Assembly: GCF_018294505.1 (NCBI RefSeq)
Contig: NC_057801.1
Span: 843,213,806-843,277,805 of the forward strand
Source: Triticum aestivum
Taxonomy: Eukaryota > Streptophyta > Magnoliopsida > Poales > Poaceae
DNA: 64,000 bases
Direction of reading: 5' to 3'
The notes below the pieces were generated by a model. That model saw nothing but the letters and a program-made list of their open reading frames with translations. It had not been told where the DNA came from and did no database searches. The translations under genes and the position numbers were made by a program. Below are positions 1-12,139 of the stretch, one piece after another; within the stretch, counting starts at the first letter, position 1, and each line of letters starts with the position of its first letter.

Positions 1-959
1 ATTACTGTGCCTGTCATATGTATTGGTAATTTGGTATTGTGCTACTGTTTGCCGATTTCATAGAGTAATTTGGAGCCTGAACTCGCAGGCAAATCATTAC
101 ATCGGGTGATTTCAGTAGAACTGCACAAAATGATCAGATGGACAGGTACTTATGTTGCTGCTATGTACTCCAAAGTTCACTCAGACAAGCATCAATGTTG
201 ACAAGAAGTGCCTATATTCATTCGAGTATCAACCAACGTCAACCAATTATCAAACTCCAAGTATTAGGAGAGTGAACGCCAAAAATATTGCTTGGTGCAT
301 AGCCCAGAAAAATGCAGTCTAGTCTTTGGTCCCAACTTGTGCCTTTTGGTTATCGGCACATATGGTAGCGAACTATATGGCATGGAGTCTAAAGATTCCA
401 GACAAGTTGGTTGACACGTATATTCATCTGGCACTTAATCAGTCTGCATGCCAAGGATGCTCCATTTCAGTTGAACCGCACAAAAAATTTGGGTGGTTCA
501 TTTTCTCAACCGCCTCCTTTCTCATCTGCAATGTAGAATTTTGGCGAGATACAGGACCAAGATGAGCCAGTAAACTAGCTGGATTAAAGTAGTGGCCAAG
601 TTGCTCAAACCTCCCTCGGCACGAGGCCACTATTTGAGGATAAACCTACAAGCAAAGTTCAGATTGTCTGTGTTGTCTCTTATGTACTCGAAAGTTTACT
701 CGTACAAGAACTAATTTTAGCAAGAAGTACCTCTGATTGAACACCATTTACCAGTCCGTACCCTAGGTAATTAAAGTTCGTCCATGGATCATATTGGTTG
801 TGATCTCAATCATTTGGATGCATAAACATACTGAACATGTGTATATCTGAATCTTTTTGTGAATTATGTATGAATATTGTCGTGTGATCTATCAATCATT
901 TGGATGCATAGATATGTTGAGCTTGTGTATATATGAATCTTTTGAGTTGTTGATAGTGA
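1..959. other. Unassigned left flank, no gene seen
   Basis: I see no convincing coding exon here. The stretch holds a diverged direct duplication: about 65 bases starting near 160 (ATGTACTCCAAAGTTCACTC) reappear near 680 in altered form (ATGTACTCGAAAGTTTACTC). This suggests an old repeat or transposon remnant. A second small duplication is listed separately. Short open frames on both strands are not supported by any domain. Confidence 0.4.
800..953. repeat. Two-copy tandem duplication, unit about 80 bp
   Basis: The segment beginning TGATCTCAATCATTTGGATG at 801 is repeated beginning TGATCTATCAATCATTTGG at 884. The copies share CAATCATTTGGATGCATA and the later GTGTATAT(C/A)TGAATCTTTTG. They are clearly diverged, so the duplication is not recent. 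Confidence 0.6.
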
Positions 960-1968
960 ATGTTGGCTATGAATATGAACGTGTCCTGTGAACCTGAGTT
1001 TGATATGAATTGCAACAGAACCAGTTATAACCCTTCTCCTCCTCTCAATCTACGACTCCACTGCCGCGTTTTCCCATCACCGAGTCGTTCCCGTCCGGGG
1101 CCTCGCCGTCGTCCAGCGCCTCGCTGTGTTCGGTGCAGCGTGGTCAACAAACGAGAGTCATCGGAAGAGGACTATACGTGGAGAGCCTGACGGCTGGGAC
1201 CCACGAGGTCCATGGTCGCACGCAAGGAAAGTTCCTCCTTATTAAGCTGGAAAAAATGTTTCCTCCACCTGACAGCTGGGACCCACCGGTTGTATCTTCG
1301 CATGGAAGGAAGTGCCTCCTTGTTTTGCGAAAAAAATTATTCATCTCGTTGACAGCTGGGACCCGTCAGATTTGGTGACTGACTTGTGGGCCTGCTAAGC
1401 GGACGTGTACGCACGGCTTTGTCAACTTAATCAACAAATGATTCTAGCAGCTGGACCGTTGGATGTTAATCCAACAACCGTGCTCCTTCATCAACCTCTG
1501 TTCTTGCTCCTGTCTCCCGTGGGCGGCACCGCGGCTGTGCTGTCGCGCACCCGAACCAGTGAAGTTTCCCGCTCCTCTCCATCTGCGACTCCACTGCCCC
1601 GTCTTCCCCATCTCCGGGTCGTTCCAGTCTGGGTGCGCTCGGCACGGTGTGGTCAATGTGGTCAACAACCGAGAGTCATCGGAAGATGACTGTACGTGAG
1701 AGGCTGACAGTGGGGACGCACCACGCCCATGGACGCATGCATGCAACGGAACGCGGCGAGGTCAGCATGGTCAAGGAATGACTTCCATCGGAAATATACT
1801 GTACGTGGAGAGTCTCAGTTGGGTCCACGGCTGCAGCAAGTAAGTGCCTCCTTATTACGCGGAAAATAATGATTCCTCCAACTAACAGCAGGGACCCACT
1901 GGACGGGCCACAGTATTTTGTGAAAAAAATGTTTGCCCCCTGACTGCTGGGACCCACCTGACGGGCCA

Positions 1969-2193
1969 NNNNNNNNNNNNNNNNNNNNNNNNNNNNNNNN
2001 NNNNNNNNNNNNNNNNNNNNNNNNNNNNNNNNNNNNNNNNNNNNNNNNNNNNNNNNNNNNNNNNNNNNNNNNNNNNNNNNNNNNNNNNNNNNNNNNNNNN
2101 NNNNNNNNNNNNNNNNNNNNNNNNNNNNNNNNNNNNNNNNNNNNNNNNNNNNNNNNNNNNNNNNNNNNNNNNNNNNNNNNNNNNNNNNNNNNN
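1969..2193. other. Assembly gap (225 N)
   Basis: Run of N inside the tandem-module region. Both edges carry the GGGACCCACC repeat, so array collapse is the likely cause. Confidence 0.95.
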
Positions 2194-2480
2194 ACCCACC
2201 GGAAGTGCCTCCTTATTACGCACGAAAAAATGAATACTCCCCCTGCTAGCTAGGACCCACCTTGGTGGGAGGCTGACTTGTGGGCCTACTAAGTTGACGG
2301 GGACTTAGGGCTTTGTCAACTTAGTCAATATGAACGATTCTAGCTCCAGTGACCGTACGATGTCCATCCAACGGTCGTAGTGCTTCTTCAACCTCTGGTC
2401 TTCTTGCTCCAGCCGCCCAAACCAGCGCCGGTCGTGCCTCATGCTCCTGCCTCCTGTGGCCGGCTGTGCTGCCGCGGAGG

Positions 2481-2597
2481 GAGTCGAAATTTCGGGATTA
2501 AAAACAGTTCGGATTTCGGGATTTTATATTGATATACATTTATTTTTAAAATCAGTTTGAATGTGAGTCGAAATTTCGGGATTAAAAACAGTTCGGA
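2481..2597. repeat. Pair of 33-bp direct repeats
   Basis: A 33-bp sequence starting GAGTCGAAATTTCGGGATTA occurs identically at 2481-2513 and 2565-2597. The repeats bracket an AT-rich spacer of about 50 bp. The unit is unlike the GC-rich modules around it, so it looks like an inserted piece. Confidence 0.7.
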
Positions 2598-4204
2598 CCG
2601 CACCAAAATATGCAAATCGTATAATTTTTTAACCGTGGCCATAGTATGGGTTGTAATGCTAACAAAAAGAATATGGGCTCCAAAAAAACCTTAAGAATTA
2701 GCAAATGGGCTGTAAATTATTAGAAATAATGGCAGATGGGTTGTATGTTGTTTTCCAAGATATGAGGCTTTCCTAAAAAAAGGATGACGCACAAGCAGTG
2801 ACTGTTGGATTGCCATCCAACGGCCGTCGTACTTCTTCAATCTCTGCTCTTCCTGCTCCAGCCGCTCAAACAAGCGCCGGCGGGACTGCCTGCTCCCTCC
2901 TCCCCGCGGCCGGCTCTGCTGCCGCGCAGGCCCCACCGCCCCACTGTACTCCCATCACTGGCCTAGCCATCCATCTACTCACCCACACCTGCTATTCTCC
3001 GGCGATGGCAGACGAACCAAACCCTTGTACAGTCGTACTCCCCTCCGCTTGGGAAACAACTGCCGAGTCTTCCCTGCCTCCGTGTCGTTCCTTTCCTAGG
3101 CCTCGTCGTCGTCCACCGCCCTGGTGCTCTCGGCGCGGCCTGGTCAACGTGGTCAATGACCGACATGCATCTGAAGTGGACTGTACGTGGAGAGGCCGAC
3201 AGCTGGGTCCATGGCCGCACGCAAGGAAATGCCTCCACCTGACATCAGGGACCCACCGAAAGGGCCTCTGTATTTCGCGAAAAAAATGTTAACACCGCTG
3301 ACAGCTCGGACCCACCAGTTATATCTTCGCATGCAAGGAAGTGCCTCCTTATTACGCACAAAAAAATGAATACTCCGCCTGTTAGCTAGGACCCAGTATA
3401 GTGGCAGCCTGGCTTGTGGGCCTACTAAGTTGACGCGGGCGGAGGGCTTTGTCAACTTAGTCAATAATATGCACGATTCTAGCTCCAGTGACCGTACGAT
3501 GTCCATCCAACGGCCGTAGTGCTTCTTCAACCTCTGGTCTTCTTGCTCCAGCCGCCCAAACCAGCACCGATCGTGCCTCGTGCTCCTGCCTCCCGTGGCC
3601 GGCTGCGATGCGGCGGAGGACTCACTGCCCCTACTACTCCCACCGCTGGCCAGGCCATCCCTCTACTCACCCACACCCCCTATTATTCTGTGGCGACGTC
3701 AGCCTCACCCTTGTACTCCTCTTCGCATGGGCATCCACTGCTGCGTCTTCCCCGGCTCCGTGTCGTCCCCTTCCTAGGCCTCGCCGTCGTCCAGCGCCAT
3801 GGTGCTCTCGGTGCGGCGTGGTCAATGTGGTCAATGACTGACTTCCATTGGAAGAGTACTGTGCGTGGAGAGGCTGACAGCTGGGTCCACGGCGGCCGCA
3901 AGGAAGTGCCTCCTTATTACGCGCAAAATAATTATTCCTCCACCTGACAGCAGGGACCCACCGGATGGGCCACCAGTATTTCGCAAAAAAAAACGTTTTC
4001 CCCCTGACTGCTGGGACCCACCAGCTACATCTTCGCACGCAAGGAAGTGCGTCTGGGCAAAAAAAAACCTAAAACGATTCGCCCCCTGACTGCTGGGACC
4101 CACCAGCTACATCTTCGCAGGCAAGGAAGTGCCTGACAGTCGGGACCCACCTGGTCGAAGCGTACGTAGCGTTGTCATTCTGGTTGCGAAAGTGTATGTA
4201 CATT

Positions 4205-4275
4205 CTGGTCGATGTAGAGGCACGCAGGTGTCGTAGTAGAGGCGCACACGTGTCTATGTAGAGGTGCGCACGTAG
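4205..4275. repeat. Short tandem repeat, unit about 22-24 bp
   Basis: Three imperfect copies of (G)TAGAGG(C/T)(A/G)CGCA(G/C)GTG-type sequence lie near 4213, 4234 and 4257. The pattern fits the small subterminal repeats of a CACTA element. Confidence 0.5.
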
Positions 4276-4412
4276 CATGTACACATACGTACAACGGTGA
4301 GGGTGCAAGAAAGAAAATACGGCCACGTACGTACATACGGGCAGGGTCTCGAACGCCTACTCGCGCATACGTACATGGCTGGGTCGAAATGAAAAAACAG
4401 CGTCGTCGTCGT

Positions 4413-4753
4413 GTTCATGGGGAGCCAACGGAATGCGCCGTGTTCATGGGGAGGCAACGGAATGCGTCGTGTTCATCGGGAGGCAACGGAACGCGTGGGA
4501 GCCAACCGGCTTGGACGGAACAGGCGATGGAAACAAGGCCTGGCTTACCGCACAACGGAGGAAATGGCCTTGTGTTCGACCGGCCACGTTCGGAACGAGG
4601 TCCTGTTGATCGGGAGGGGTGTGGCGTACCGCAAAACGGAGGAAACGGACCTCCTACGGTCGAAATGGGGGTCCTGTTAATCGAGAGGGGTGTGGCGTAC
4701 CGCAAAACGGGCGAAACGGACCTCCTACGGTCGAAACGGGGGTCCTGTTGATC
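4413..4753. repeat. CACTA subterminal tandem arrays (about 30-bp and 71-bp units)
   Basis: Units of about 30 bp (GTGTTCATGGGGAGGCAACG) repeat three times from 4413. They are followed by a 71-bp unit with the landmark GGTCCTGTTGATCG near 4600, 4671 and 4742. The array runs into the N gap at 4754. Confidence 0.75.
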
Positions 4754-5277
4754 NNNNNNNNNNNNNNNNNNNNNNNNNNNNNNNNNNNNNNNNNNNNNNN
4801 NNNNNNNNNNNNNNNNNNNNNNNNNNNNNNNNNNNNNNNNNNNNNNNNNNNNNNNNNNNNNNNNNNNNNNNNNNNNNNNNNNNNNNNNNNNNNNNNNNNN
4901 NNNNNNNNNNNNNNNNNNNNNNNNNNNNNNNNNNNNNNNNNNNNNNNNNNNNNNNNNNNNNNNNNNNNNNNNNNNNNNNNNNNNNNNNNNNNNNNNNNNN
5001 NNNNNNNNNNNNNNNNNNNNNNNNNNNNNNNNNNNNNNNNNNNNNNNNNNNNNNNNNNNNNNNNNNNNNNNNNNNNNNNNNNNNNNNNNNNNNNNNNNNN
5101 NNNNNNNNNNNNNNNNNNNNNNNNNNNNNNNNNNNNNNNNNNNNNNNNNNNNNNNNNNNNNNNNNNNNNNNNNNNNNNNNNNNNNNNNNNNNNNNNNNNN
5201 NNNNNNNNNNNNNNNNNNNNNNNNNNNNNNNNNNNNNNNNNNNNNNNNNNNNNNNNNNNNNNNNNNNNNNNNNNNNN
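4754..5277. other. Assembly gap (524 N)
   Basis: Run of N beginning inside the 71-bp tandem array. The true length is probably unresolved because of the array. Confidence 0.95.
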
Positions 5278-5771
5278 CAATCGATCGGCTTCAGTTAGCA
5301 GCAGTAGCGAAGGAATCGCTCCATTGGGTTCAGTTAACAGCCATCGATCGATCACTCGGGTTCAGTAACGCGTAGCCTGTAGTGCAATCGCTCGGGTTCA
5401 GTTAGAGCCCAACGCCTCGCTCGGGTTCAGTTAGAGCCAACGCCTTGCACGTGTACGAGAGAAACGCGCATCGCTCGGCCCCCGACCTCCCATTGTAACC
5501 GGCAACTCCCTGAAATTTTCCTCCCCCTCGCTTCTACCACGGTTTTTTCCGTCATGGATGGCCCAAAGAATGTCATGCAGCTGCGTCTCCGGCCCGCCCA
5601 GGACGAAAAGCCCATTTTTTGTCATGATTTTTTGTCATAGAAGTTGGAGCCCACCACATCTATGATGATACCAGGTTTTGTCACAATTATCGTCATAGAA
5701 GTGTCATATGTATGACAGGAAAAAAATTCATTCGGCCCAAAATGTCACGGATGTGTCTTTTTTTTGTAGTG

Positions 5772-6807
5772 CGACCGCTATCCAGCATGCAGCTAGAGTA
5801 AGTTCATAAAGAACGGAGTAATGCATTAAGTAAGACGACATGATGTAGAGGAATTAACTCAAGCAATATGATGAAAACCCCATATTTTTATCCTCGATGG
5901 CTACAATACAATACGTGCCTTGCTGCCCCTACTGTCACTGGGAAAGGACACCGCAAGACTGAACCCCAAGCTAAGCACCTCTCCCATTGCAAGAAATACC
6001 AATCTAGTTGGCCAAACCAAACTGATAATTCGAAGAGAAATACAAAGATATCAAATCATGCATATAAGAATTTAGAGGAGATTCGAATAATATTCATAGA
6101 TAATCTGATCACAAATCCACAATTCATCGGATCTCGGCAAACACACCGCGAAAAGTTACTGCATCAAATAGATCTCCAAGAACAACGACGAGAACATGGT
6201 ATTGAGAATCAAAGAGAGAGAAGAAGCCATCTAGCTACTAGCTATGGACCCGTAGGTCTGAAGTAAACTACTCACACTTCATCAGAAGGGCAATGGTGTT
6301 GATGTAGAAGCCTTCCATGATTGAAACGCCCTCTTGCAAGACGCCGGAAAAGGCCCCTACATGGGATCTCACGGGTACAGAAGGTTTCAGTGGTGTAAAA
6401 GTGTTTTCGTGGATGCCTCTGGTGGTTTTGAGGTATAAGAGTATATATGGGCGAAAAAATTAGGTCAGGAGACCCATGAAGGGCTCACAAGACAGGGGGC
6501 ACGCCCTACCCCCAGGGCGCGCCCTCCACCCTTGTGGCCGCCTCGAGGCTCCTCCGACTTCATCTCCAAGTCTCCTATTTTGCTTCTGGTCCAAGAAAGA
6601 TTATCGCGAGATTTTTATTTCGTTTGGTATTCCTTTTCTACGAAACTCTAAAACAGGTAAAAAAACAGGAACTTGCATTGGGCTCTAGGTTAACAGGTTA
6701 GTCCCAAAAATAATATAAAATAGCACAATTGCATATAAAAACATGCAAAACAGATAATATAATAGCATGGAATGATCAAAAATTATAGATACGTTGGAGA
6801 CGTATCA
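5772..6807 (-). repeat. Left (3') LTR of the Sabrina-like element, truncated
   Basis: About 1,036 bp matching 22794-23834 of the right LTR and ending in GACGTATCA. About 550 bp of LTR is missing on the left, where a CACTA end abuts it. Divergence from the other LTR is visibly higher than between the Athila LTRs. Confidence 0.85.
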
Positions 6808-9800
6808 AGCATCCCCAAGCTTAATTCATGCTCGTCCTCGAGTAGGTAAATGATAAAAACAGATTTTTGATGTGGAATGCTACCTAACATATTTATCCAT
6901 GTAATTTCCTTTATTGTGGCATGAATGTTTAGATCCGAAAGATTCAAAACAAAAGTTTAATATTGACATAAAAATGATAATACTTCAAACATACTAATAA
7001 AGCAAATATGTCTTCTCAAAATAACATGGCCAAAGAAAGCTATCCCTACAAAATCATATAGTCTGGCTATGCTCCATCTTCATCACACAAAATATTTAAA
7101 TCATGCACAAACCTGATGACAAGCCAAATAATTGTTTCATACTTTCGATGTTCTCAAACTTTTTCAACTTTCACGCGATATAGCACTATGGGTGGAATAG
7201 AATATGGTGGTTGTGGAGAAGACAAAAAGAGGGAGATAGTCTCACATCAACTAGGCATATCAACGGGCTATGGAGATGCCCATCAATAGATATCAATGTG
7301 AGTGAGTAGGGATTGCCATGCAACGGATGCACTAGAGCTATAAGTTTATGAAAGCTCAAAAAGGAACTAAGTGGGTGTGCATCCAACTCGCTTTGCTCAC
7401 GAAGACCTAGGGAAATTTGAGGAAGCCCATCATTGGAATATACAAGCCAAGTTCTATAATGAAAAAATCCCACTAGTATATGAAAACTGACAACATAGGA
7501 GACTCTCTATCATGAAGATCATGGTGCTACTTTGAAGCACAAGTGTGGTAAAAGGATGTTAGCATTGCCCCTTCTCTCTTTTTCTCTCATTTTTTTATTT
7601 GGGCCTTTCTCATTTTTTTGGCCTCTTGTTTTTCGTATGGAGTCTTATCCCTACTTGTGGGGGAATCATTCCATCATCATTTCCTCACTGGGACAATGCT
7701 CTAATATGAAGATCATCACACTTTTATTTACTTAGAACTCAAGAATTACAAGTCGATACTTAGAACAAAATATGACTCTATATGAATGCCTCTGGCGGTG
7801 TACCGGGATGTGCAATGACTCAAGAGTGACATGTATGAAAGAATTATGAAAGGTTGCTTTGCCACAAATACGATGTCAACTACATGATCATGCAAAGCAA
7901 TATGACAATGATGAAGCGTGTCATAATAAACAGAACGGTGGAAAGTTGCATGGCAATATATCTCGGAATGGCTATGGAAATGCCATAATAGGTAGGTATG
8001 GTGGTTGTTTTGATGAAGGTATATTTTGGGTGTATGGTACCGGCGAGAGTTGCACGGCACAGGAGAGGCTAGCAATGGTGGAAGGGTGAGAGTGCGTATA
8101 ATCCATGGACTCAACATTAGTCATAAAGAACTCACATACTTATTGCAAAAATCTATTGGTTATCAAAATGAAGTACTGCGTGCATGCTCCTAGGGGGATA
8201 GATTGATAGGAAAAAGACCATCGCTCGTCCCCGACCACCACTCATAAGGAGGGCAATCAAAAAATAAAGCATGCTCCGACTTCATCACATAACGGTTCAC
8301 CATACGTGCATGCTACGGGAATCACAAAATTTAACACAAGTATCTCTCAAATTCACAACTACTCACTAGCATGAATCTAATATCACCATCTTCATATCTC
8401 AAAACAATCATAAAGAATCAAACTTCTCATCATATTCAATGCACTTTATTTGAAAGTTTTTATTATATCCATCTTGGATGCCTATCATATTAGGACTAAA
8501 TTTATAGCCAAAGCAAATTACCATTCTGTTTACGGACTCTCAAAATAATATAAGTGAAGCATGAGAGTTCATCAATTTCTATAAAATAAAACCACCGCCG
8601 TGCACTAAAAATATATAAGTGAAGCACTAGAGCAATATTGCCTAGCTCAAAAGATATAAGTGAAGCACATCGAGTATTCTAATAAATCACGATTCATGTG
8701 TGTATCTCTCAAAAGGTGTGTACATTAAGGATGATTGTGGCAAACTAAAAAACAAATACTCAAATGATACAAGACGCTCCAAGCAAAACACATATCATGT
8801 GGTGAAAAAAATATAGCCTCAAGTAAAGTTACCGATAGACAAGAATAAAGTGGGGATGCCTTCCGGGGCATCCCCAAGCTTAGGCTTTTGGTTGTCCTTT
8901 AATATGACCTTGGGGTGCATTAGGCATCCCCAAACTTAGGCTCTTGCCACTCCTTATTCCATAGTCCATCAAATCGTTACCCAAAACTTCAAAACTTCAC
9001 AACACAAAACTCAACAGAAAATCTCATAAGCTCCGTTAGTATAAGAAAATAATCATTACTTTATGGTATTGTTGCAAACTCATTCTTTATTTANNNNNNN
9101 NNNNNNNNNNNNNNNNNNNNNNNNNNNNNNNNNNNNNNNNNNNNNNNNNNNNNNNNNNNNNNNNNNNNNNNNNNNNNNNNNNNNNNNNNNNNNNNNNNNN
9201 NNNNNNNNNNNNNNNNNNNNNNNNNNNNNNNNNNNNNNNNNNNNNNNNNNNNNNNNNNNNNNNNNNNNNNNNNNNNNNNNNNNNNNNNNNNNNNNNNNNN
9301 NNNNNNNNNNNNNNNNNNNNNNNNNNNNNNNNNNNNNNNNNNNNNNNNNNNNNNNNNNNNNNNNNNNNNNNNNNNNNNNNNNNNNNNNNNNNNNNNNNNN
9401 NNNNNCATAGATTCATCAAAATAAGCAAACAACACAAAGAAAACAGAGTCTGTCAAAACAGAATAGTCTGTAGCAATATGTAACTCTTGAATACTTCTGT
9501 AACTCCAAAAATTATGAAAAATTAGGACAACCTGAGAAATTTGTGCACCAATCCAGAATCAGATCAAAAGCACGTTTCAATAAAATCCTAGAAATTATTT
9601 ACTGGGCACAAAAGTTTCTGTTTTTCAGCAGGATCAACACAACTATTATCGTAGGCTATCCCAAAGATTTTACTTGGCACAAACACTAACTAAAACACAA
9701 AACCACATCTAACCATAAGCAAAACATGAACAAAAAGCAAAAAACAAAAATAAAATGGGTTGCCTCCCAACAAGCGCTATTGTTTAATGCCCTTAGCAAG

Positions 9801-9820
9801 GCATAAAAGCACGAATAGAT
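6808..9820 (-). other. Internal non-coding part of the Sabrina-like element
   Basis: AT-rich sequence between the left LTR and the last gag/protease remnant. It begins with the purine tract (plus-strand AGCATCCCCAAGCTTAATTC at 6808). Two further copies of the CATCCCCAAGCTTAGG-type sequence lie near 8870 and 8924. No open frame with recognisable domains was found, and a gap lies at 9094-9405. Confidence 0.6.
9094..9405. other. Assembly gap (312 N)
   Basis: Run of N in the AT-rich interior of the Sabrina-like element. Confidence 0.95.
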
Positions 9821-10135
9821 CTAGGTATTGTCATATTTGGTATGCAATCCATAAGTAGCTCTCATGATACATTCATATGGTAATTTAATTTTCTTTCTAG
9901 GAAAGTGTTCCATGCCCTTCCTTAATGGAAATTGAAATCTAATGTTTCCTTCCTTCATATCAATAATTGCACCAATCGTTCTAAGAAAAGGTCTACCAAG
10001 AATAATAGGACATGTAGGATTGCAATCTATATAAAGAACAATGAAATATATGGGCACATAATTCCTATTTGCAACAATAAGAACATCATTAATCCTTCCC
10101 ATGGGTTTCTTAATAATGGAATCCGCAAGATGCAA
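9821..10135 (-). pseudogene. Athila-type protease-region remnant
   Basis: A 104-residue frame holds the block PIILGRPFLRTIGAIIDM followed by a basic FPLRKGMEHFPR stretch. This block lies C-terminal to the aspartic protease core in Athila-clade polyproteins; the same ILGRPFL-type motif occurs in the intact Athila element at 18046-19917. The upstream catalytic part is broken by stops and frame changes. No reverse transcriptase follows. Confidence 0.6.
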
Positions 10136-10157
10136 ATTTAAAGAACAATCATCAAAT

Positions 10158-10898
10158 TCACGGAAACCTAATTAACACATCACATGAAGTTTTTGGAATT
10201 GTGGAAACGCTAGCACAAAAACCACACAAAGCATGGCACTCATAATCTTTAATTTTAATCTTAATAGTAGGTTCCCACTCATCATAAAGTTTTCTAGGGA
10301 TAGAAACTTCCAATTCAAGCTTTTCTTCAAAAGATTGCAGCATAGCATCAACGATATGTTTAGTAAAAGCTTTGTTTTGATTATAAGCATGAGGAGAATT
10401 CAACATGGATTGCAACAAGGAAATACAATATACTAAAGAACAATTATCATAATTAAATTGCTTGAAATCCAGAAGGGTTGGTTCATCACTACTTAAAGTC
10501 TTGACCTCTCCAATCCCACTTTTATCAATTTTTGCAACTTGATCTAAAAACTCTGAATCATTGGGACACCTTTTAGCTAAAGTTGACTCATCTCCAGTCC
10601 CATATTTATCAAGATTTATATTATAAAACAAAGATTCAATAGGAGTCACATCAATCACTTTAACATCTTCATCATTATTTTCACGAAAACTAGAAGAACA
10701 GCCTTTTTCAAACAAATCTCGTTTAGCACGCATCTTAGTGGTTCTTTCTTTACACTCATCAATGGAAATTCTCATGGCTTTGAGAGACTCATTAATATCA
10801 TGCTTGGGTGGAATAGATCTAAGTTTCAAAGAATCAACGTCAAGAGAAATTCTATCCATGTTCCTTGCCATATCATCAATCTTGAGAAATTTCTTCAA
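10158..10898 (-). pseudogene. Gag C-terminal region remnant, Sabrina-like element
   Basis: A 246-residue frame between the gag core and the protease remnant. It is acidic and lysine-rich with no zinc knuckle. The stretch ELEVSIPRKLYDEWEP followed by CHALCGFCASVSTIP resembles the pre-protease part of Athila-type polyproteins (compare DLYKEIKHD and CDMGASASAIP in the neighbouring Athila element). A frame break separates it from the frames on either side. Confidence 0.55.
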
Positions 10899-10969
10899 TC
10901 AAAGCATTGAAATTCTTTTGTGAACTCATAAATTATTTGACACTAATCTCAAAATTAGAGGGCATCTTA

Positions 10970-11938
10970 TTAAAATTCCATAAGAATTTTTGTAGGAATT
11001 ACCATAATTATTAGAGGAATTACTAGGGAACAGCCTAGGGTTAAAAATACCTTTATATGCGTTATTACCAAAAAAATCCTATCAACAAAATTCACATCCA
11101 TAGATTCATTATTATTCTCAATCAAAGTGGACAAAGGCATATCATTAGGATCAATAGAAGCACTCTTAGTAGCAAATAATTTCATAAGTTCATCCATCTT
11201 TCCACTCAAAACATTAATATTTTCAATTGCATGCACTTTTTTACTAGTGGAAAATCTTTCGGTATGCCATTGAGCATAATTAACCATAATATTATCTAGG
11301 AGATTAGTAGCCTCTCCTAAAGTAATTTCCATAAAAGTGCCTCCCATAGCCGAATCTAAAAGATTTCTAGAAGCAAAATTCAATCCGGCATAAATTTTTT
11401 GTATAATCATCCACAAATTCAAACCATGTGTAGGGCAATTTCGTATCATCAATTTCATACTCTCCCAAGATTGTGCAACATGTTCGTGATCAAGTTGCTT
11501 AAAATTCATAATATCGTTCCTAAGGGAGATGATCTTAGCAGGAGGAAAATACTTAGAGATGAAAGCATCTTTACACTTGTTCCACGAATCAATACTGTTT
11601 TTAGGCAAAGATGAAAACCAAGTTTTAGCACGATCTATAAGCGAAAACGGGAATAGCTTCAATTTAACAATATCATTATCCACATCCTTTTCCTTTTGCA
11701 TATCACACAAATCAACGAAATCGTTTAGATGAGATGTGGCATCTTCACTAGGAAGGCTAGAAAATTGATCTTTTGTAACAAGATTCAGCAAAGCGGCATT
11801 AATTTCACAAGATCCCGCATTAGTAGTGGGAGCAATCGGGGTGCTAATAAAATCATTATTATTGGTGTTGGAAAAATCACATAATTTGGTATTCTCTTGA
11901 GCCATCGCGACAAAGCAAGCAATCCAACACACGAGCAC
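10970..11938 (-). pseudogene. Gag core of the Sabrina-like element
   Basis: A 322-residue frame with the Ty3-type gag signature: KLFPFSLIDRAKTWFSSLP, then W(N)KCKDAFISKYFPPAK, then SWESMKLMIRNCPTHGL and an IYAGLN stretch. This is the capsid-like domain of a Gypsy gag. The natural start is probably MAQENTKLCDF at about residue 12, since the first 11 residues are hydrophobic and not gag-like. The C-terminus after about residue 290 runs out of frame. It lies just inside the primer-binding site, as expected for gag. Confidence 0.75.
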
Positions 11939-12111
11939 ACAAAAAGCAAATGAGAAAGACGAATGGAAGAGGGGCGAAGAAAAGGCAAATATTTTTGAAA
12001 ATCGTTTTAGAGGTGGGGGAGAGGAAAATGAGAGTCGAATGGTGAATAATGTAATGCAAGAGATGAGATTTTATGATGGGTACTTGGTATGTCTTGACTT
12101 GGCGTAGATCT

Positions 12112-12128
12112 CCCCGGCAACGGTGCCA
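12112..12128 (-). promoter_or_regulatory. Primer-binding site, Sabrina-like element (tRNA-Asp type)
   Basis: The plus strand reads CCCCGGCAACGGTGCCA, which equals the 3' end of plant tRNA-Asp apart from one base (C to T at 12124). Minus-strand synthesis would prime here. It lies 11 bp inside the LTR boundary at 12140. Confidence 0.7.
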
Positions 12129-12139
12129 GAAATTCTTCC

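Larger units (their letters stand above)
960..4170. repeat. Degenerate tandem modules (TGACAGCTGGGACCCACC family)
   Basis: Four or more diverged copies of a composite module run head to tail. Landmarks in each are a CTTCAACCTCTGGTCTTCTTG block (near 1485, 2387, 2832 and 3526), a GTGGTCAA(C/T)GTGGTCAA block (near 1140, 1650, 3140 and 3820), GTACGTGGAGAGGC, and several TGACAGCTGGGACCCACC / GCAAGGAAGTGCCTCCTTATTACGC repeats. The clearest period is about 690 bp (2832 to 3526). Modules differ in internal length and one is interrupted by a gap. Open frames inside are by-products of GC-rich repeats. It may be the interior of the CACTA element ending at 5771, but I cannot prove that link. Confidence 0.6.
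4380..5771. mobile_element. CACTA transposon, right terminal region
   Basis: The right end reads TTTTTTTTGTAGTG at 5758-5771, the reverse complement of a CACTACAAAAAA terminal inverted repeat. Inward lie subterminal repeats, as in Triticeae CACTA elements: CTCGGGTTCAGTTAGAGCC-type units (5330-5450), a 71-bp array (4596-4753) and 30-bp units (4413-4500). At 5772 the sequence switches directly to Sabrina-type LTR, so the element inserted in that LTR. The other terminus is outside the window or not recognisable, so the family and the 3-bp target duplication cannot be checked. No transposase is visible. Confidence 0.7.

Noticed and set aside
4619..5368. Frames of 200-250 residues across the gap in the CACTA terminal region
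   Set aside because: Most of their length is N; the rest is a 71-bp tandem repeat read in three frames.
5868..6266. A 132-residue plus-strand frame with a counterpart at 22893-23192
   Set aside because: Both are the same part of the Sabrina-like LTR read antisense. The similarity is that of the LTR, not of a gene.
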